This document shows, in pieces, positions 37,679 to 46,330 of a stretch of DNA of 64,000 nt. A program made the translations under genes and the position numbers. The notes under the pieces were generated by a model, which searched no databases, had not been told where the DNA came from, and was given only the letters and a program-made list of their open reading frames with translations. This DNA comes from Candidatus Thiodiazotropha sp. (ex Monitilora ramsayi) (GTDB taxonomy: Bacteria; Pseudomonadota; Gammaproteobacteria; Chromatiales; Chromatiaceae), in assembly GCA_025655595.1 (NCBI GenBank), contig JAHXIO010000006.1, positions 124,001 to 188,000 of the forward strand, given 5' to 3'. The first letter of the stretch is position 1. Every line of letters starts with the position of its first letter.

Positions 37679-38089
37679 TCAATTCGATTCGCTTATTGTT
37701 CTGATTTTGAGATGTGCTGCCAGCGCACTGTCCATGGTTTGTGCATGTAGATCAAACCAGCCTGGCAGGTGGTCCTTTACATAGGCACGTGGAAGCAGCG
37801 AACCCCCCTGGGTTACCCGCGATTGCATTCGGTTCAGATCGCCCAGGATGCGTTCATGCTCCCCCATGTGTTCACTTATGGCGGGAAAGCCGCTTTCTTG
37901 CATCAGTTCGTTCTCTGCCTTGAAGTGGGCATTGGTGTGATCCACGAGCTGTTCGAAGAGAGTGCTGAACGTTTCCTTGTCGGCACTGCCCAGCTTGTTG
38001 ACCAGTTTGATGAACTCGAGATGGGTCTTATCCATAGAATCGATCTCGAGGCGATAACGCGGGTTGTCAGGATCGATGAGAAGCGTCAT
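37679..38089 (-). CDS. Bacteriohemerythrin
   Basis: This 136-residue four-helix O2-binding protein has diiron ligands spread as expected: the His in MDKTHLEFI, HTNAHFKAENELM (His, His, Glu), HMGEHERIL and a C-terminal HAQTMDSALAAHLK. In Methylococcus-type bacteria such proteins carry or store O2. Here it is the last gene of a three-gene operon with a NifA/sigma-54-type promoter, which suggests O2 buffering during nitrogen fixation. It is 26 bp after the small Cys-rich gene. Confidence 0.92.
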   Translation of the reverse strand: MTLLIDPDNPRYRLEIDSMDKTHLEFIKLVNKLGSADKETFSTLFEQLVDHTNAHFKAENELMQESGFPAISEHMGEHERILGDLNRMQSRVTQGGSLLPRAYVKDHLPGWFDLHAQTMDSALAAHLKIRTISESN

Positions 38090-38115
38090 GTGATTATCCC
38101 TGTGATCAATGGATG

Positions 38116-38349
38116 TTAGCCTTTCTGTAAGTTTTCCCGCCGATAGGTAATCATCTTTTCCAACTTTCTGGCTACGTAACTGCTGTATTCATCAATATTC
38201 TCGTAGTCATACTCGACAGCCAGTGATGCGAGCTGATCCATCAGTTGTCGAAGCTGTTCGATTTCATGCTGTCCTCGTCCGCAGGTAAGGCAGCGAAGCT
38301 CATTGTCGCGACAGGCGTTCTTGCCCTGACAGGGTACGAACTTCCCCAT
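38116..38349 (-). CDS. Small four-cysteine protein, unknown function
   Basis: This is a 77-residue protein with C7, C13, C20 and C23 in its first third, a plausible Zn or Fe-S site, then a charged helical region (EIEQLRQLMDQLASLAVEY). I recognise no named family. It starts 2 bp after the SIR2-like gene ends and precedes bacteriohemerythrin, so all three are likely co-translated. An AAGGAG site lies 11 bases upstream. Confidence 0.78.
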   Translation of the reverse strand: MGKFVPCQGKNACRDNELRCLTCGRGQHEIEQLRQLMDQLASLAVEYDYENIDEYSSYVARKLEKMITYRRENLQKG

Positions 38350-38351
38350 GC

Positions 38352-39218
38352 TCAGGCTGCTCCTTCGGTTAAGGTTTCGGCTGTCGCCGCAAGAAGATCC
38401 TCCACATCAGATTCGATGATCTCGATGCCCAGGCGTTTACAGAAACGTTGCTCCTTATCATTCGGTGCCGGGATCAATGCCCAACCCTTGGGTTCGGATG
38501 CGGCGTAGATCATGTCTGACAGCACCATGCGTTCGGTGTCACGAGTCATGCGCAGACCGATGAAGAGGTACTGCTTGCCGATGCGATGTTTCTTGACGAA
38601 ATCGGGTATGGCGAATCCGCCCATCAGTTCGGTGATGTAATCAACGTAATCCGCATCCGAGGCGATATAGGTTGGATCTGGCTTTGGGCTGCCCATGGGT
38701 TTAAACAGTATGGGAAGGCTGGTATCGACCTCGTCCTGTGCGATTTCGCTTTCGGAGTAGGTTTCCCCGTCGTAGTGATGGATGCGGAAACGGTAATCAG
38801 TACCGCCCACGCGGGCCATTCCACGTATCAGGGTATGGGGCGTTTCGGCGTAGCTGTCCTGAAGCTGGGTGTCGCGGTTGATGTCGATGACATAGGGTGG
38901 CTTGATGCCAGCCAACCAATCGTGAATGGGGGCGCGGGTCCACTGGGTCGTACCATAGGTGGTCTCCAGGAAACGATGCAGCGCGGTGCGCCCGCGTTTT
39001 AGCTCAACATCCATGGCAGCCCGCGGGAATTCATACATGAGTCGCGGCGCCATGGGCTTGCCGCTGTTCATGGCGAGGATCAGGCTGTCACTGTCCGCAG
39101 GGATCGGTTCACCGGTTTCAACATTACTTGCGCGTTTCAGGGCGCCTGGGCCTAGATAGGGCACGATCTTACCTGCGGCGATACCGCTGACTAGTGCCTG
39201 CAAACTTGTCACGGGCAT
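38352..39218 (-). CDS. SIR2-like domain protein in a nif-regulated operon
   Basis: This 288-residue protein has SIR2-like fold features: an N-terminal GKIVPYLGPGAL loop in place of the sirtuin GAG loop, PYVIDINRDTQL in place of the TTNxD strand, ILFKPMGSP in place of the K-x-HG catalytic segment, and a Rossmann strand YLFIGLRMTRDTERM. The catalytic His is replaced by Met, so deacylase activity is unlikely; NAD binding or NAD hydrolysis are possible. The ATG at 39218 has AAGGAG 7 bases upstream and is preferred to one 10 codons earlier. It is first in an operon with a sigma-54 promoter 38 bp upstream. Confidence 0.8.
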   Translation of the reverse strand: MPVTSLQALVSGIAAGKIVPYLGPGALKRASNVETGEPIPADSDSLILAMNSGKPMAPRLMYEFPRAAMDVELKRGRTALHRFLETTYGTTQWTRAPIHDWLAGIKPPYVIDINRDTQLQDSYAETPHTLIRGMARVGGTDYRFRIHHYDGETYSESEIAQDEVDTSLPILFKPMGSPKPDPTYIASDADYVDYITELMGGFAIPDFVKKHRIGKQYLFIGLRMTRDTERMVLSDMIYAASEPKGWALIPAPNDKEQRFCKRLGIEIIESDVEDLLAATAETLTEGAA

Positions 39219-39255
39219 TTTCGAACTCCTTTGATCAATGGTTGCCACTGTTCAG

Positions 39256-39272
39256 TGCAAGAGGCAGGCCAA
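39256..39272 (-). promoter_or_regulatory. Sigma-54 promoter of the SIR2-like/hemerythrin operon
   Basis: On the minus strand the sequence TTGGCCTGCCTCTTGCA has GG at 39270-39269, GC at 39258-39257 and a perfect TTGCA -12 box. It is 38 bp upstream of the SIR2-like start. Confidence 0.78.
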
Positions 39273-39316
39273 GTGAAGAAAGTCTATAAAAACACCCAGT
39301 TATAAGGGGTCTGGAT

Positions 39317-39332
39317 TGTAAGGTTTCTGACA
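39317..39332. promoter_or_regulatory. NifA upstream activator site for the SIR2-like operon
   Basis: TGT-AAGGTTTCTG-ACA, an exact TGT-N10-ACA match 46 bp upstream of the -24 GG. This spacing is short compared with typical NifA sites (80-150 bp) but similar to others in this window. Confidence 0.68.
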
Positions 39333-39464
39333 ATTGTTGGATTGTTGTCGAGTTGTCACGGACCCGTTTGTGCTGTCACTACTGCTTTTTTTATCGAATA
39401 ACTCAGTTGGCATGAAGAGGGAGAAAGGATTGTAGTTTATACGTTATCTAAGCAGGGGTGCCAG

Positions 39465-39689
39465 GTGGAGGAGTCAGATTTCTACGAAGTAGCTGATCAA
39501 GTTATCCATTTCGCTAATGAATTGAGTGATGAGGGGGACATTGCCCTTTCTCAGTGCCTTATTTATGTACACTGCAGCCTGATAAAAAAACATTCTTTTT
39601 GGCTCTGTTACCGTCAAGTGTTGAAGTCCGTATGGCCATATGCGTCATTAAAAACGTCAGCTATGCGACCGAAGCTGACATTAAGGTGA
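39465..39689 (+). pseudogene. Probable decayed DUF3144-like gene
   Basis: The frame begins EESDFYEVADQVIHFANELSD, which resembles the start of small DUF3144 proteins, then loses sense after DEGDIA. In the next frame the same DNA reads FLSALFMYTAA before a stop, like the family's SAALMYAAAR motif, so a one-base frameshift is likely. The rest of the frame shows no resemblance. Confidence 0.45.
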
Positions 39690-39713
39690 GTTTCACTACT
39701 TCCTGAAAGCGGA

Positions 39714-39776
39714 CATTAACGGTTAAGCTCAGTGGGGCGAGCGATAGCGAGAATCCATTGGAGCTCATGGTTATGC
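39714..39776. other. attC-like recombination site (weaker)
   Basis: It starts CATTAAC and ends GTTATGC, enclosing an inner inverted repeat AGCTCAGTGG/CCATTGGAGCT with one unpaired G, the extrahelical-base feature of attC sites. It lies just after the stop of the lipoprotein cassette gene. Confidence 0.5.
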
Positions 39777-39788
39777 TGTGTTTTGAAC

Positions 39789-40304
39789 CTAATACAAGGT
39801 ACCAACATATTCCTCAACGGGCTTAGGTAATAAGTCTTGAGGGTGGTCTCCTCCAAATGTAGCAAGGCCACTTTTACCTTTGATAATTGCAGAATCTATA
39901 GTTTTTCCTGTTTCGGTACTAATAATTGCTATTTTGATTGATGCTTTATCAGGGATCCCAGACCACTCAGTAGCTCTATCTTCCCACTCAAGAATTGTTG
40001 GAAATACCAAATAATTATATTTTTTGTCTTTTGCATAGGTAAAAGCTTCTTTGTATGTTTGGTAATCAAATCCGGTCTGTACTGAGGCAATATATTTCAA
40101 GAATTCCAATAATATAATTTGAGAAGTATTTACTCCGGATCCTTGATACATGGTTTGTCCGTATTGTCCGTCTCGAGGTACAGCAATATATACACTCGCT
40201 GAACGTTCTAATTTTACTGAAGAATTTACAGTTCTCATTAATTGATGGCTATCTGCACACCCAGAAAGAAAAAAGAGCGATGCAAGAAATACAATAAATC
40301 TCAT
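39789..40304 (-). CDS. DUF4823-like lipoprotein (cassette gene)
   Basis: This 171-residue lipoprotein has signal FIVFLASLFFLSGC. The mature part contains YIAVPRDGQYG and YQGSG, then a mixed alpha/beta region, resembling DUF4823 family lipoproteins of unknown function. The ATG at 40304 has TGGAG 9 bases upstream. Its base composition is clearly AT-richer than the nif genes, and attC-like sites lie on both sides, so it is probably a mobile integron cassette. Confidence 0.75.
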   Translation of the reverse strand: MRFIVFLASLFFLSGCADSHQLMRTVNSSVKLERSASVYIAVPRDGQYGQTMYQGSGVNTSQIILLEFLKYIASVQTGFDYQTYKEAFTYAKDKKYNYLVFPTILEWEDRATEWSGIPDKASIKIAIISTETGKTIDSAIIKGKSGLATFGGDHPQDLLPKPVEEYVGTLY

Positions 40305-40327
40305 AAATTCAAACTCCACTTATAATT

Positions 40328-40393
40328 GCATAACGCCGCCAGCATGGGCTGGAGCACGCAGTGCGGAAGTTCCTCTGGCTGGCTTTGTTATGT
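40328..40393. other. attC-like recombination site (integron cassette boundary)
   Basis: A 66-bp imperfect palindrome runs from GCATAAC (40328-40334) to GTTATGT (40387-40393). Inner arms GCCAGC (40338-40343) and GCTGGC (40378-40383) are separated from the outer cores by short unpaired spacers. This is the attC architecture. It fills nearly the whole space between two same-strand genes. Confidence 0.68.
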
Positions 40394-40396
40394 GTT

Positions 40397-41479
40397 TTAG
40401 TACAAATCGACACTTTCTATCTCACATTCAGCTGATGAAATTTTTGCACTTGTGATTTCTTGGTATGAACTAAATGAAAAATTAAAATACATCGTGTCTG
40501 ACTCACTACCTTGCGCATACAAGCTGTAAGACTCATCATCATAACTACTATCTGATTGAGTTGAATACGTGTTACGCCCTTTATATTCAATCTCCACTGT
40601 GCACTCAACTTCCACATCTAGGTATGCTCCACCACTATAATCTGTTTGAACTTCATAACTCAAAGTAAGATCACAGTCCCGGTAGTGATTTCCTGAGTAG
40701 TCCTCCGAGCAATCTAGACCTCCGCCTGTTATCTCAACGCACACTTCAGCATTGGTCTTATACTCTGACTCACAGTCATCACCGCTAACTCCTTGAGCCT
40801 TTCTCCGCATCATTTCAGCAAGAATTCTTTCTTGTAGCTCTTTTTGTTTTTGAATATCTTTAGCCGTCATTTTTTTACATGTGTTACCCACCTTTTTGTA
40901 ACCAGTATTGCATTTCCAACCACTACCATAGGCATTGATGCTGGCGTTTTTAGGCGGTTTAACTTTGACGCATTGTCGCCCTGATTTGTAATAGCCGTAA
41001 TTGCACTTCCAGTCACTACCATAAGCATTGATGCCGGCGTTTTCTGGTGGTTTAACTTTGATACATTTCTGCCCTGATTTGTAATAGCCGTGATTGCACT
41101 TCCAGCCACTACCATAAGCATTGATACTGGCATTTTCAGGTGGCTTAACTTTGATGCATTGTTGCCCTGATTTGTAATAGCCGTGATTGCATTTCCAGCC
41201 ACTACCATAAGCATTGATGCTGGCATTTTTAGGCGGCTTAACTTTGATACATTGTTGCCCTGATTTGTAATAGCCGTGATTGCATTTCCAGCCACTACCA
41301 TAAGCATTGATGCTGGCGTTTTCTGGCGGTTTAACTTTGATACATTGTTGTCCTGATTTGTAGTAACCGTGATTGCACTTCCAGCCTTTACCGTAAGAAC
41401 TGGGAGATGCATTCTCAGGAATTTCCGCATTAGCAATAGAAGCAAATATAAAAAGTAGTAAGAAAAAATATTTGTTCAT
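40397..41479 (-). CDS. Exported repeat protein with six 31-residue Cys repeats (cassette gene)
   Basis: This 360-residue protein has a signal peptide (KYFFLLLFIFASIANA). Six near-identical repeats of 31 residues follow, each with the pattern Y-G-x-G-W-K-C-N-x-G-Y-x-K-x-G-x-x-C and a Lys-Pro-rich joint. A non-repetitive C-terminal part after about residue 215 has paired cysteines. The repeats probably form small disulfide-linked units at the cell surface or in the periplasm. It is AT-rich and precedes an attC-like site. Function unknown. Confidence 0.82.
   Translation of the reverse strand: MNKYFFLLLFIFASIANAEIPENASPSSYGKGWKCNHGYYKSGQQCIKVKPPENASINAYGSGWKCNHGYYKSGQQCIKVKPPKNASINAYGSGWKCNHGYYKSGQQCIKVKPPENASINAYGSGWKCNHGYYKSGQKCIKVKPPENAGINAYGSDWKCNYGYYKSGRQCVKVKPPKNASINAYGSGWKCNTGYKKVGNTCKKMTAKDIQKQKELQERILAEMMRRKAQGVSGDDCESEYKTNAEVCVEITGGGLDCSEDYSGNHYRDCDLTLSYEVQTDYSGGAYLDVEVECTVEIEYKGRNTYSTQSDSSYDDESYSLYAQGSESDTMYFNFSFSSYQEITSAKISSAECEIESVDLY
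40870..41400. repeat. Six tandem 93-bp repeats inside the exported repeat protein gene
   Basis: Tandem in-frame 93-bp units encode the 31-residue Cys repeats. The inner units are nearly identical in DNA sequence, indicating recent expansion and probable copy-number variation. Confidence 0.85.
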
Positions 41480-41499
41480 AATGTCGGATTTACACATAA

Positions 41500-42224
41500 C
41501 ATTACATTAGACCGCTTCTTCACTATTACTCATAGTGCAGTTGCGGCCTATCATGCGATTGAACGAATCGGCCTAGCATGAGAAATAATCTGGTTGATCT
41601 GGGCAGGCTGCCCGAGGCTTTGAAAAGGAAAGTAGATATGAACGGTTTTCCCACCATCGTCCCTGACCTCATTTCATGATTGTTCTGTAACTAATTGAAA
41701 TGCCTGTAAATACTTGATACTTATGTAGACACGAATGTACAGAGTAAAGAGTATGACGCCCTAATTAAGACCTAGAACAAACAGGAAATCAAGCGGTTAT
41801 CAGGATCTGAAATCGAACGACACCTGGAAATGATAGGCTGCCAAAATCATCACGTAGGCTCTGCGATTCAGAACTGGATAGATGCTATACGGAATCTCTA
41901 ACGGAAGTAACCTGCAGGCAGCTGACCGCCATAGGATCGATTCGCAGTGTTGGTTCCTCCCGGGTAGAGTTCTGGAGGTCTACCACCTGCCCATGTCTTT
42001 TAGTGCACTGCGCATGTCGCTTGAGTAAATGATTATGTCAGCTTTTCTTATTCTACCGTCGTCGTTACCTCATCGATGACTACGCCTGCTAATGGCCGGC
42101 TCCTGTCTATTGCATTGCACAATCAGAGGGGCTGCTTTGGAGAAAACCGCCATGAAAAACCCGCAGTGGCGGGGTAATGCTATGCAGTTCTGATCAGCGC
42201 TAGAGCGAAAATTGAAGAGTACGT
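41500..42224. other. Gene-free accessory stretch with degraded coding remnants
   Basis: There is no intact gene over about 725 bp. An in-frame run at about 41788-41901 (ending QNWIDAIRNL, stop) looks like the tail of a small gene and is cut upstream by a TAG. A GCGGCCT/AGACCGC inverted pair near 41510-41570 may be a degenerate attC site. Otherwise I see nothing supportable. Confidence 0.35.
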
Positions 42225-42512
42225 CTATAAGTCCTCGACAAGCTTTCTCATACCCTCCACTGAGTACGCCCGCATTGTTTCCGTCCGGATATTGCCGAGG
42301 GAGCCTACCTTCAGTAGTGCCGCTGTAGCCGCTTCGTCGCTCCCCTCCATGATCAACACCATGTCATAATGCCCGACAGTGTAGTAGACGCCCACAATTG
42401 TTAACCCCATTTGTTCTGCGAGTACTTTGAAAGCTTCGTACCGATCCGGTGATTCTTTCACATTTCGGATTCCTTGATCCGTAAAGTTCACAAGAGTGAT
42501 ATGCGTAGACAT
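42225..42512 (-). CDS. GYD domain protein
   Basis: This 95-residue cytoplasmic protein of the GYD family has a ferredoxin-like fold. VGHYDMVLIMEG carries the motif (GYD read here as GHYD), followed by SLGNIRTETMRAY. Members are small, widely scattered and of unknown function. A GAGGATG stretch supplies the ribosome-binding site. It stands alone in the accessory region. Confidence 0.85.
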   Translation of the reverse strand: MSTHITLVNFTDQGIRNVKESPDRYEAFKVLAEQMGLTIVGVYYTVGHYDMVLIMEGSDEAATAALLKVGSLGNIRTETMRAYSVEGMRKLVEDL

Positions 42513-42918
42513 AATTTCATCCTCCTCTGTTGAGGAATACTGTTTTGACGATCGCCTGCTTATCGTTCTTGATCGATGACCCTCGCGCTTCTTGGGCTTT
42601 CAAATATTCGACGTCTATAGAGAGTGGTAGAAGCCGATATATTGCGATGATTAGATATCTAACAAGACTCCTCGCCCAAAGGAGAGCATAGCTCATTGGA
42701 GAAAAGATACGAGGTCATCATTGTGTGAACCAATCAGGATCGATTTACTACTCGCGCACGATCAACCTTCCCGCCCCATCGTCCTGATGGTGGCCAATTT
42801 GTCCGGTCTTGGCCGATAAGAGACCATAGCGGACGCTCGCAGTTTAGACCTGGGTTTCAAGGGTGAGCAAAAAGCGGATAGTAAGCTCTTAATCAAAATG
42901 ATGAGAAATTGTTGTCTC
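42513..42918. other. Gap without recognised features
   Basis: About 400 bp between the GYD gene and the amidohydrolase gene. No convincing gene, terminator or repeat is visible. Confidence 0.4.
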
Positions 42919-43812
42919 CTATCGAGAGCCAAACAATTCGTGACCAATCTTTCTACCGAACAACCGCTCTGCGTTTTGGTAGGCTATTTTCTTGGCCGAT
43001 CCGGTCGTTAAATGTGCCAGCCATCTCCGATTGATTGCTATCAGATGGTCATAATCTTCCCATTGGTCGTTGACCCAGGTGTCGGATCCCACCATAAACC
43101 GTTCAGCAAACCGTTCTAAAAGTTTCCGCCATTCCTCATCTATCCCTCCGGCGTTGTTTAAGATATCCGTTTCCCGATATGACGTGTCGGCGTAAAGGGT
43201 CGGGTAGCGAGCCATCATCTCCTCGACAACGCGTGCCGGTTCAGTCATGCCGGCATGGGCCCAGATGATGGTGAGATCGGGACTTAAGCTATAAAGATAA
43301 TCGATAGGCTCGTGATCAGAATGCACATGCAACAAGATCTTCTTCTTAAGTGCCAGGGCGACAATGCTTTTCATCAATGGCTTATCGGCTGGGTCGATCC
43401 GATGTAAATGAAATTCGCCTATGCCTTCGTGGGGGTACTCTGTCACCCGTTTTTCGATGAAGTCTCCGACACCATCCCACTTCGTCCAATTGGAAGGACC
43501 GAAGTGGTCATTATAAGGCCGCATTTCCGGTACGATTCGCTTCGGTGCGTACTCCCACAATTTAATCGTACCTTCATCTGGTGATGAGGATACCAACGCC
43601 ATAGCAACGCCGTTCTTATCCATGATCGATAAAACTACATTGGGTGGAAACGGCATCCAGGCAGATCGCTTGTAATGCATATGTGCATCAAAAAGTGGCA
43701 GCTCCTCAACCCCCTTTCCGATGATGTTGCGGTCATCCCCTGCAATGGCCAATCCCGGCGCGTGCAGCAGGACGAAGGCAAAAAGAGATAAATAAGCTTG
43801 TATCTGCGTCAT
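42919..43812 (-). CDS. Exported amidohydrolase-family protein (TIM-barrel metal hydrolase)
   Basis: This 297-residue protein has a signal peptide (cleavage near AIAGDD). Metal-site elements of the amidohydrolase_2 type are in order: FDAHMHY (HxH), GEFHLH, LLHVHSDHE, IWAHAGM and VGSDTW. Such enzymes are hydrolases or decarboxylases; the substrate is not predictable. A paralogue of the same design is encoded at 45217-46125, and an NHL-repeat protein lies between them. Confidence 0.82.
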   Translation of the reverse strand: MTQIQAYLSLFAFVLLHAPGLAIAGDDRNIIGKGVEELPLFDAHMHYKRSAWMPFPPNVVLSIMDKNGVAMALVSSSPDEGTIKLWEYAPKRIVPEMRPYNDHFGPSNWTKWDGVGDFIEKRVTEYPHEGIGEFHLHRIDPADKPLMKSIVALALKKKILLHVHSDHEPIDYLYSLSPDLTIIWAHAGMTEPARVVEEMMARYPTLYADTSYRETDILNNAGGIDEEWRKLLERFAERFMVGSDTWVNDQWEDYDHLIAINRRWLAHLTTGSAKKIAYQNAERLFGRKIGHELFGSR

Positions 43813-44028
43813 CGATGATCACTCCCTTTAGTGACCGAGTCCTAGAATGCTGTCGGGTGCTCTGTGACTCCCAATTGGCTATCGACTTGGTTGCCGGCCC
43901 GATCACCGCCGTACTGGCGAGCATGGCGTTGTATTTCAGGTCGATCACAAAGGTGGTTTCGAGCTAATAGCCCGGCTCCCACCGGAACGTCGACACCGCA
44001 TACATAGAAGCATAGACAGTGAGGCTTA

Positions 44029-44907
44029 CTACGGTAATCGGTTTAAGCGGTAGCGGACCACGCGATTGTTGCCGGAATCAGACAGCCACAGAGTCTTCCC
44101 GCTCACTTCAACACCTTCCGGTGTCGTAAACTTTCCCGGACCGCGCCCGGGTTGACCATCACCAAGAACGAGGGGCATGCTTCCGTCTGGTGAAATGAAC
44201 TTGATCTGGTGGTTGTTCTTGTCTGCAGCGATAAGCGTACCATCAGCAAGAATGTCCATATAACGCACGCCATCGAATCGGTACGATTCCCGTGACAGCT
44301 CTCGCTTGATCACGAGATCCGGAGATAGCAGCAGCACGCGGTCGTTGCCCGCGTCCGCGAGCCAGATGCCTTCTCCATCAACAGCAAGCTCCAGGTCGTG
44401 AGGTGCCGACAACCCCTTGAGCTCCATGACGACCTTCCCGTTCTCATAGGCGACCACGTTGTTCGACCATGCGCCCGCTACGTAAATGCGGCCGTTCGGA
44501 TGTTTGAGCACGCCTTCGGGACCCCGGATGCGCGTGCTCAACTCCCCAATCAATTTCGCGTGCATTGCGTCGATTGTGTAGATGGTGACACGACTATTAT
44601 GTGTATCGGCAACGTATGCGCGACCTGCCGAATCAATGTCGATGTCATGAGTGCCTGACTGGTGATCGGAACCGAAAGAACCAATCACTTTCAGAGAATC
44701 CGGATCGAGTATCGCGACCCGGTTGTTACCAACATCCGACACGAACAGGTAACGGCCATCCGGTGACAGCTTGAGATCATGGGGATTGGAAAGCTCCGCT
44801 GGTCCGGCATGCACGAATGTAGCGGTAACATCCGCTTGCAGTGGTACGGTTGTCAGCAAGAACATTAACAGCATACAAGTGCTAATGTTTAACATTGAAA
44901 ATAACAT
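44029..44907 (-). CDS. Exported NHL-repeat beta-propeller protein
   Basis: This 292-residue protein has a signal peptide (cut after PLQA) and about six NHL-type blades, each with variants of NPHDLKLSPDGRYLFVSD, GNNRVAILD and DSGNNRVVRY. Such propellers bind ligands or act as lyases (peptidylglycine amidating lyase-like). With an amidohydrolase gene on each side, a shared periplasmic degradation path is possible but unproven. Confidence 0.85.
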   Translation of the reverse strand: MLFSMLNISTCMLLMFLLTTVPLQADVTATFVHAGPAELSNPHDLKLSPDGRYLFVSDVGNNRVAILDPDSLKVIGSFGSDHQSGTHDIDIDSAGRAYVADTHNSRVTIYTIDAMHAKLIGELSTRIRGPEGVLKHPNGRIYVAGAWSNNVVAYENGKVVMELKGLSAPHDLELAVDGEGIWLADAGNDRVLLLSPDLVIKRELSRESYRFDGVRYMDILADGTLIAADKNNHQIKFISPDGSMPLVLGDGQPGRGPGKFTTPEGVEVSGKTLWLSDSGNNRVVRYRLNRLP

Positions 44908-45216
44908 ATATTTGATGTTGGTCTAGACATGTTGCAAGTATAGATTTGTAATGCATTGGGTCCAAACCCGGGAAAATGTGGGATGGTTATATTTCCACGT
45001 CAAACTTCGGGTAAGTATTGATCTAGGGGTTTACACCACCTTAACATTGAGGCGATTTGCCCTGCTTATATCTATTCCGTTAGCCATACAATTATTTTAT
45101 TAAATCGAAAAAAATGACTAATAATGATGGAAGGGCAGATGTTTGAGCCTATTCAGGTATTTATGTTGAGCGCTCTATCATTTAGACGAGGTGCTGCACA
45201 GGGTTTCAGGGTATTC

Positions 45217-46125
45217 ATGAATAGATTCATCAGAATTGCATCGTACACTGCCCTGTTTTCACTGTTTACAGTGACTTTACCATGCGTCAGTGACGAACGG
45301 TTGACAAAGCTGGCGGATGTTCATCTGCACTGGAAGTGGAATCAGAAAGAGGTCACGGAGCCGGAACAGGCCATCAAGATCCTGCGTGATAACAATGTCA
45401 CTCTAGCGGTTGTGACAGGCACTCCTCCTGAGCTGGCGCTTGAGCTACAGCAGTTGGCACCCGACATAGTGATACCTATCTATGGGATCTATCAGGATCG
45501 TATCGATTGGTCTAACTGGTATCACGATAATGAATTAGTTGGGCGCGTACGACTGGCATTGGAGTCGGGTAAGTACCGGGGTATTGGTGAGCTCCACATG
45601 ATCAGTGGCTTTATCAGTGATTGGAAGAACCCGAATATCTCCGGTCTGTTTGAACTTGCAGCGGAGTTTGATGTGCCGGTTCTTGTGCATACGGAATTCT
45701 CCAGGGCAGATTACCTGATTGGCTTCTGCAGCGCACATCCGACAACCCGCTTTCTGTGGGCGCATGCCGGATCGATTCTACCACCGGATGAGGTTGCACG
45801 CGCATTGAGACAATGCGCAAATCTAAGCGTCGAGCTGTCAGCTCGTGATCCATGGCGTCATGTCGGAAGGCCTATTGATGAGAAGGGGGTTCTGAAAGCC
45901 GAATGGAGGGATCTCGTGATCGCCTACGCGAGCCGATTCATGATCGGTTCCGACCCGGTTTGGCCGGTAGAACAACTCAATCCCTGGGACGAACCTGATA
46001 CTGGCTGGCAACAGCTGTCACGTTTCCTCGGCTTTCATCGTGGCTGGTTAAAGCAGCTACCGGCCGAAGTTGCCCAAAAGGTGCGTTACAAAAATGCAAT
46101 TGATTTTTTCAGGAGACAACCGTAA
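45217..46125 (+). CDS. Exported amidohydrolase-family protein (second paralogue)
   Basis: This 302-residue protein starts at the ATG at 45217, which has AGGG just upstream and begins a proper signal peptide (IRIASYTALFSLFTVTLP). The longer frame from 45124 would bury it. Metal-site elements are ADVHLHW, GELHM, VLVHTEFS, WAHAGS and IGSDPVW, the same order as in the protein encoded at 42919-43812. The two are diverged paralogues in opposite orientation. Confidence 0.8.
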   Translation: MNRFIRIASYTALFSLFTVTLPCVSDERLTKLADVHLHWKWNQKEVTEPEQAIKILRDNNVTLAVVTGTPPELALELQQLAPDIVIPIYGIYQDRIDWSNWYHDNELVGRVRLALESGKYRGIGELHMISGFISDWKNPNISGLFELAAEFDVPVLVHTEFSRADYLIGFCSAHPTTRFLWAHAGSILPPDEVARALRQCANLSVELSARDPWRHVGRPIDEKGVLKAEWRDLVIAYASRFMIGSDPVWPVEQLNPWDEPDTGWQQLSRFLGFHRGWLKQLPAEVAQKVRYKNAIDFFRRQP

Positions 46126-46330
46126 TTTCGATCCGGTTTCCCGGAAATTACTGAGCACAGTGAGTCTGTGTTGAGTATTCCTTCCACAATCCCGATGGGT
46201 CTTTCTTTGCCGTTGCTGCTCTAATCCGCTATTAGTTGTACCCAACGTTATTTTGGGTATTTTGACCGGTTTTATTTCGATCTAAGAAGTTGGTTTGGTT
46301 AGTAGATTGGCAAACTCTTCGAGCTTAATT

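Noticed and set aside
40870-41400. 93-bp repeats as a CRISPR array
   Set aside because: The repeats are contiguous with no unique spacers and are in frame within a secreted protein gene.
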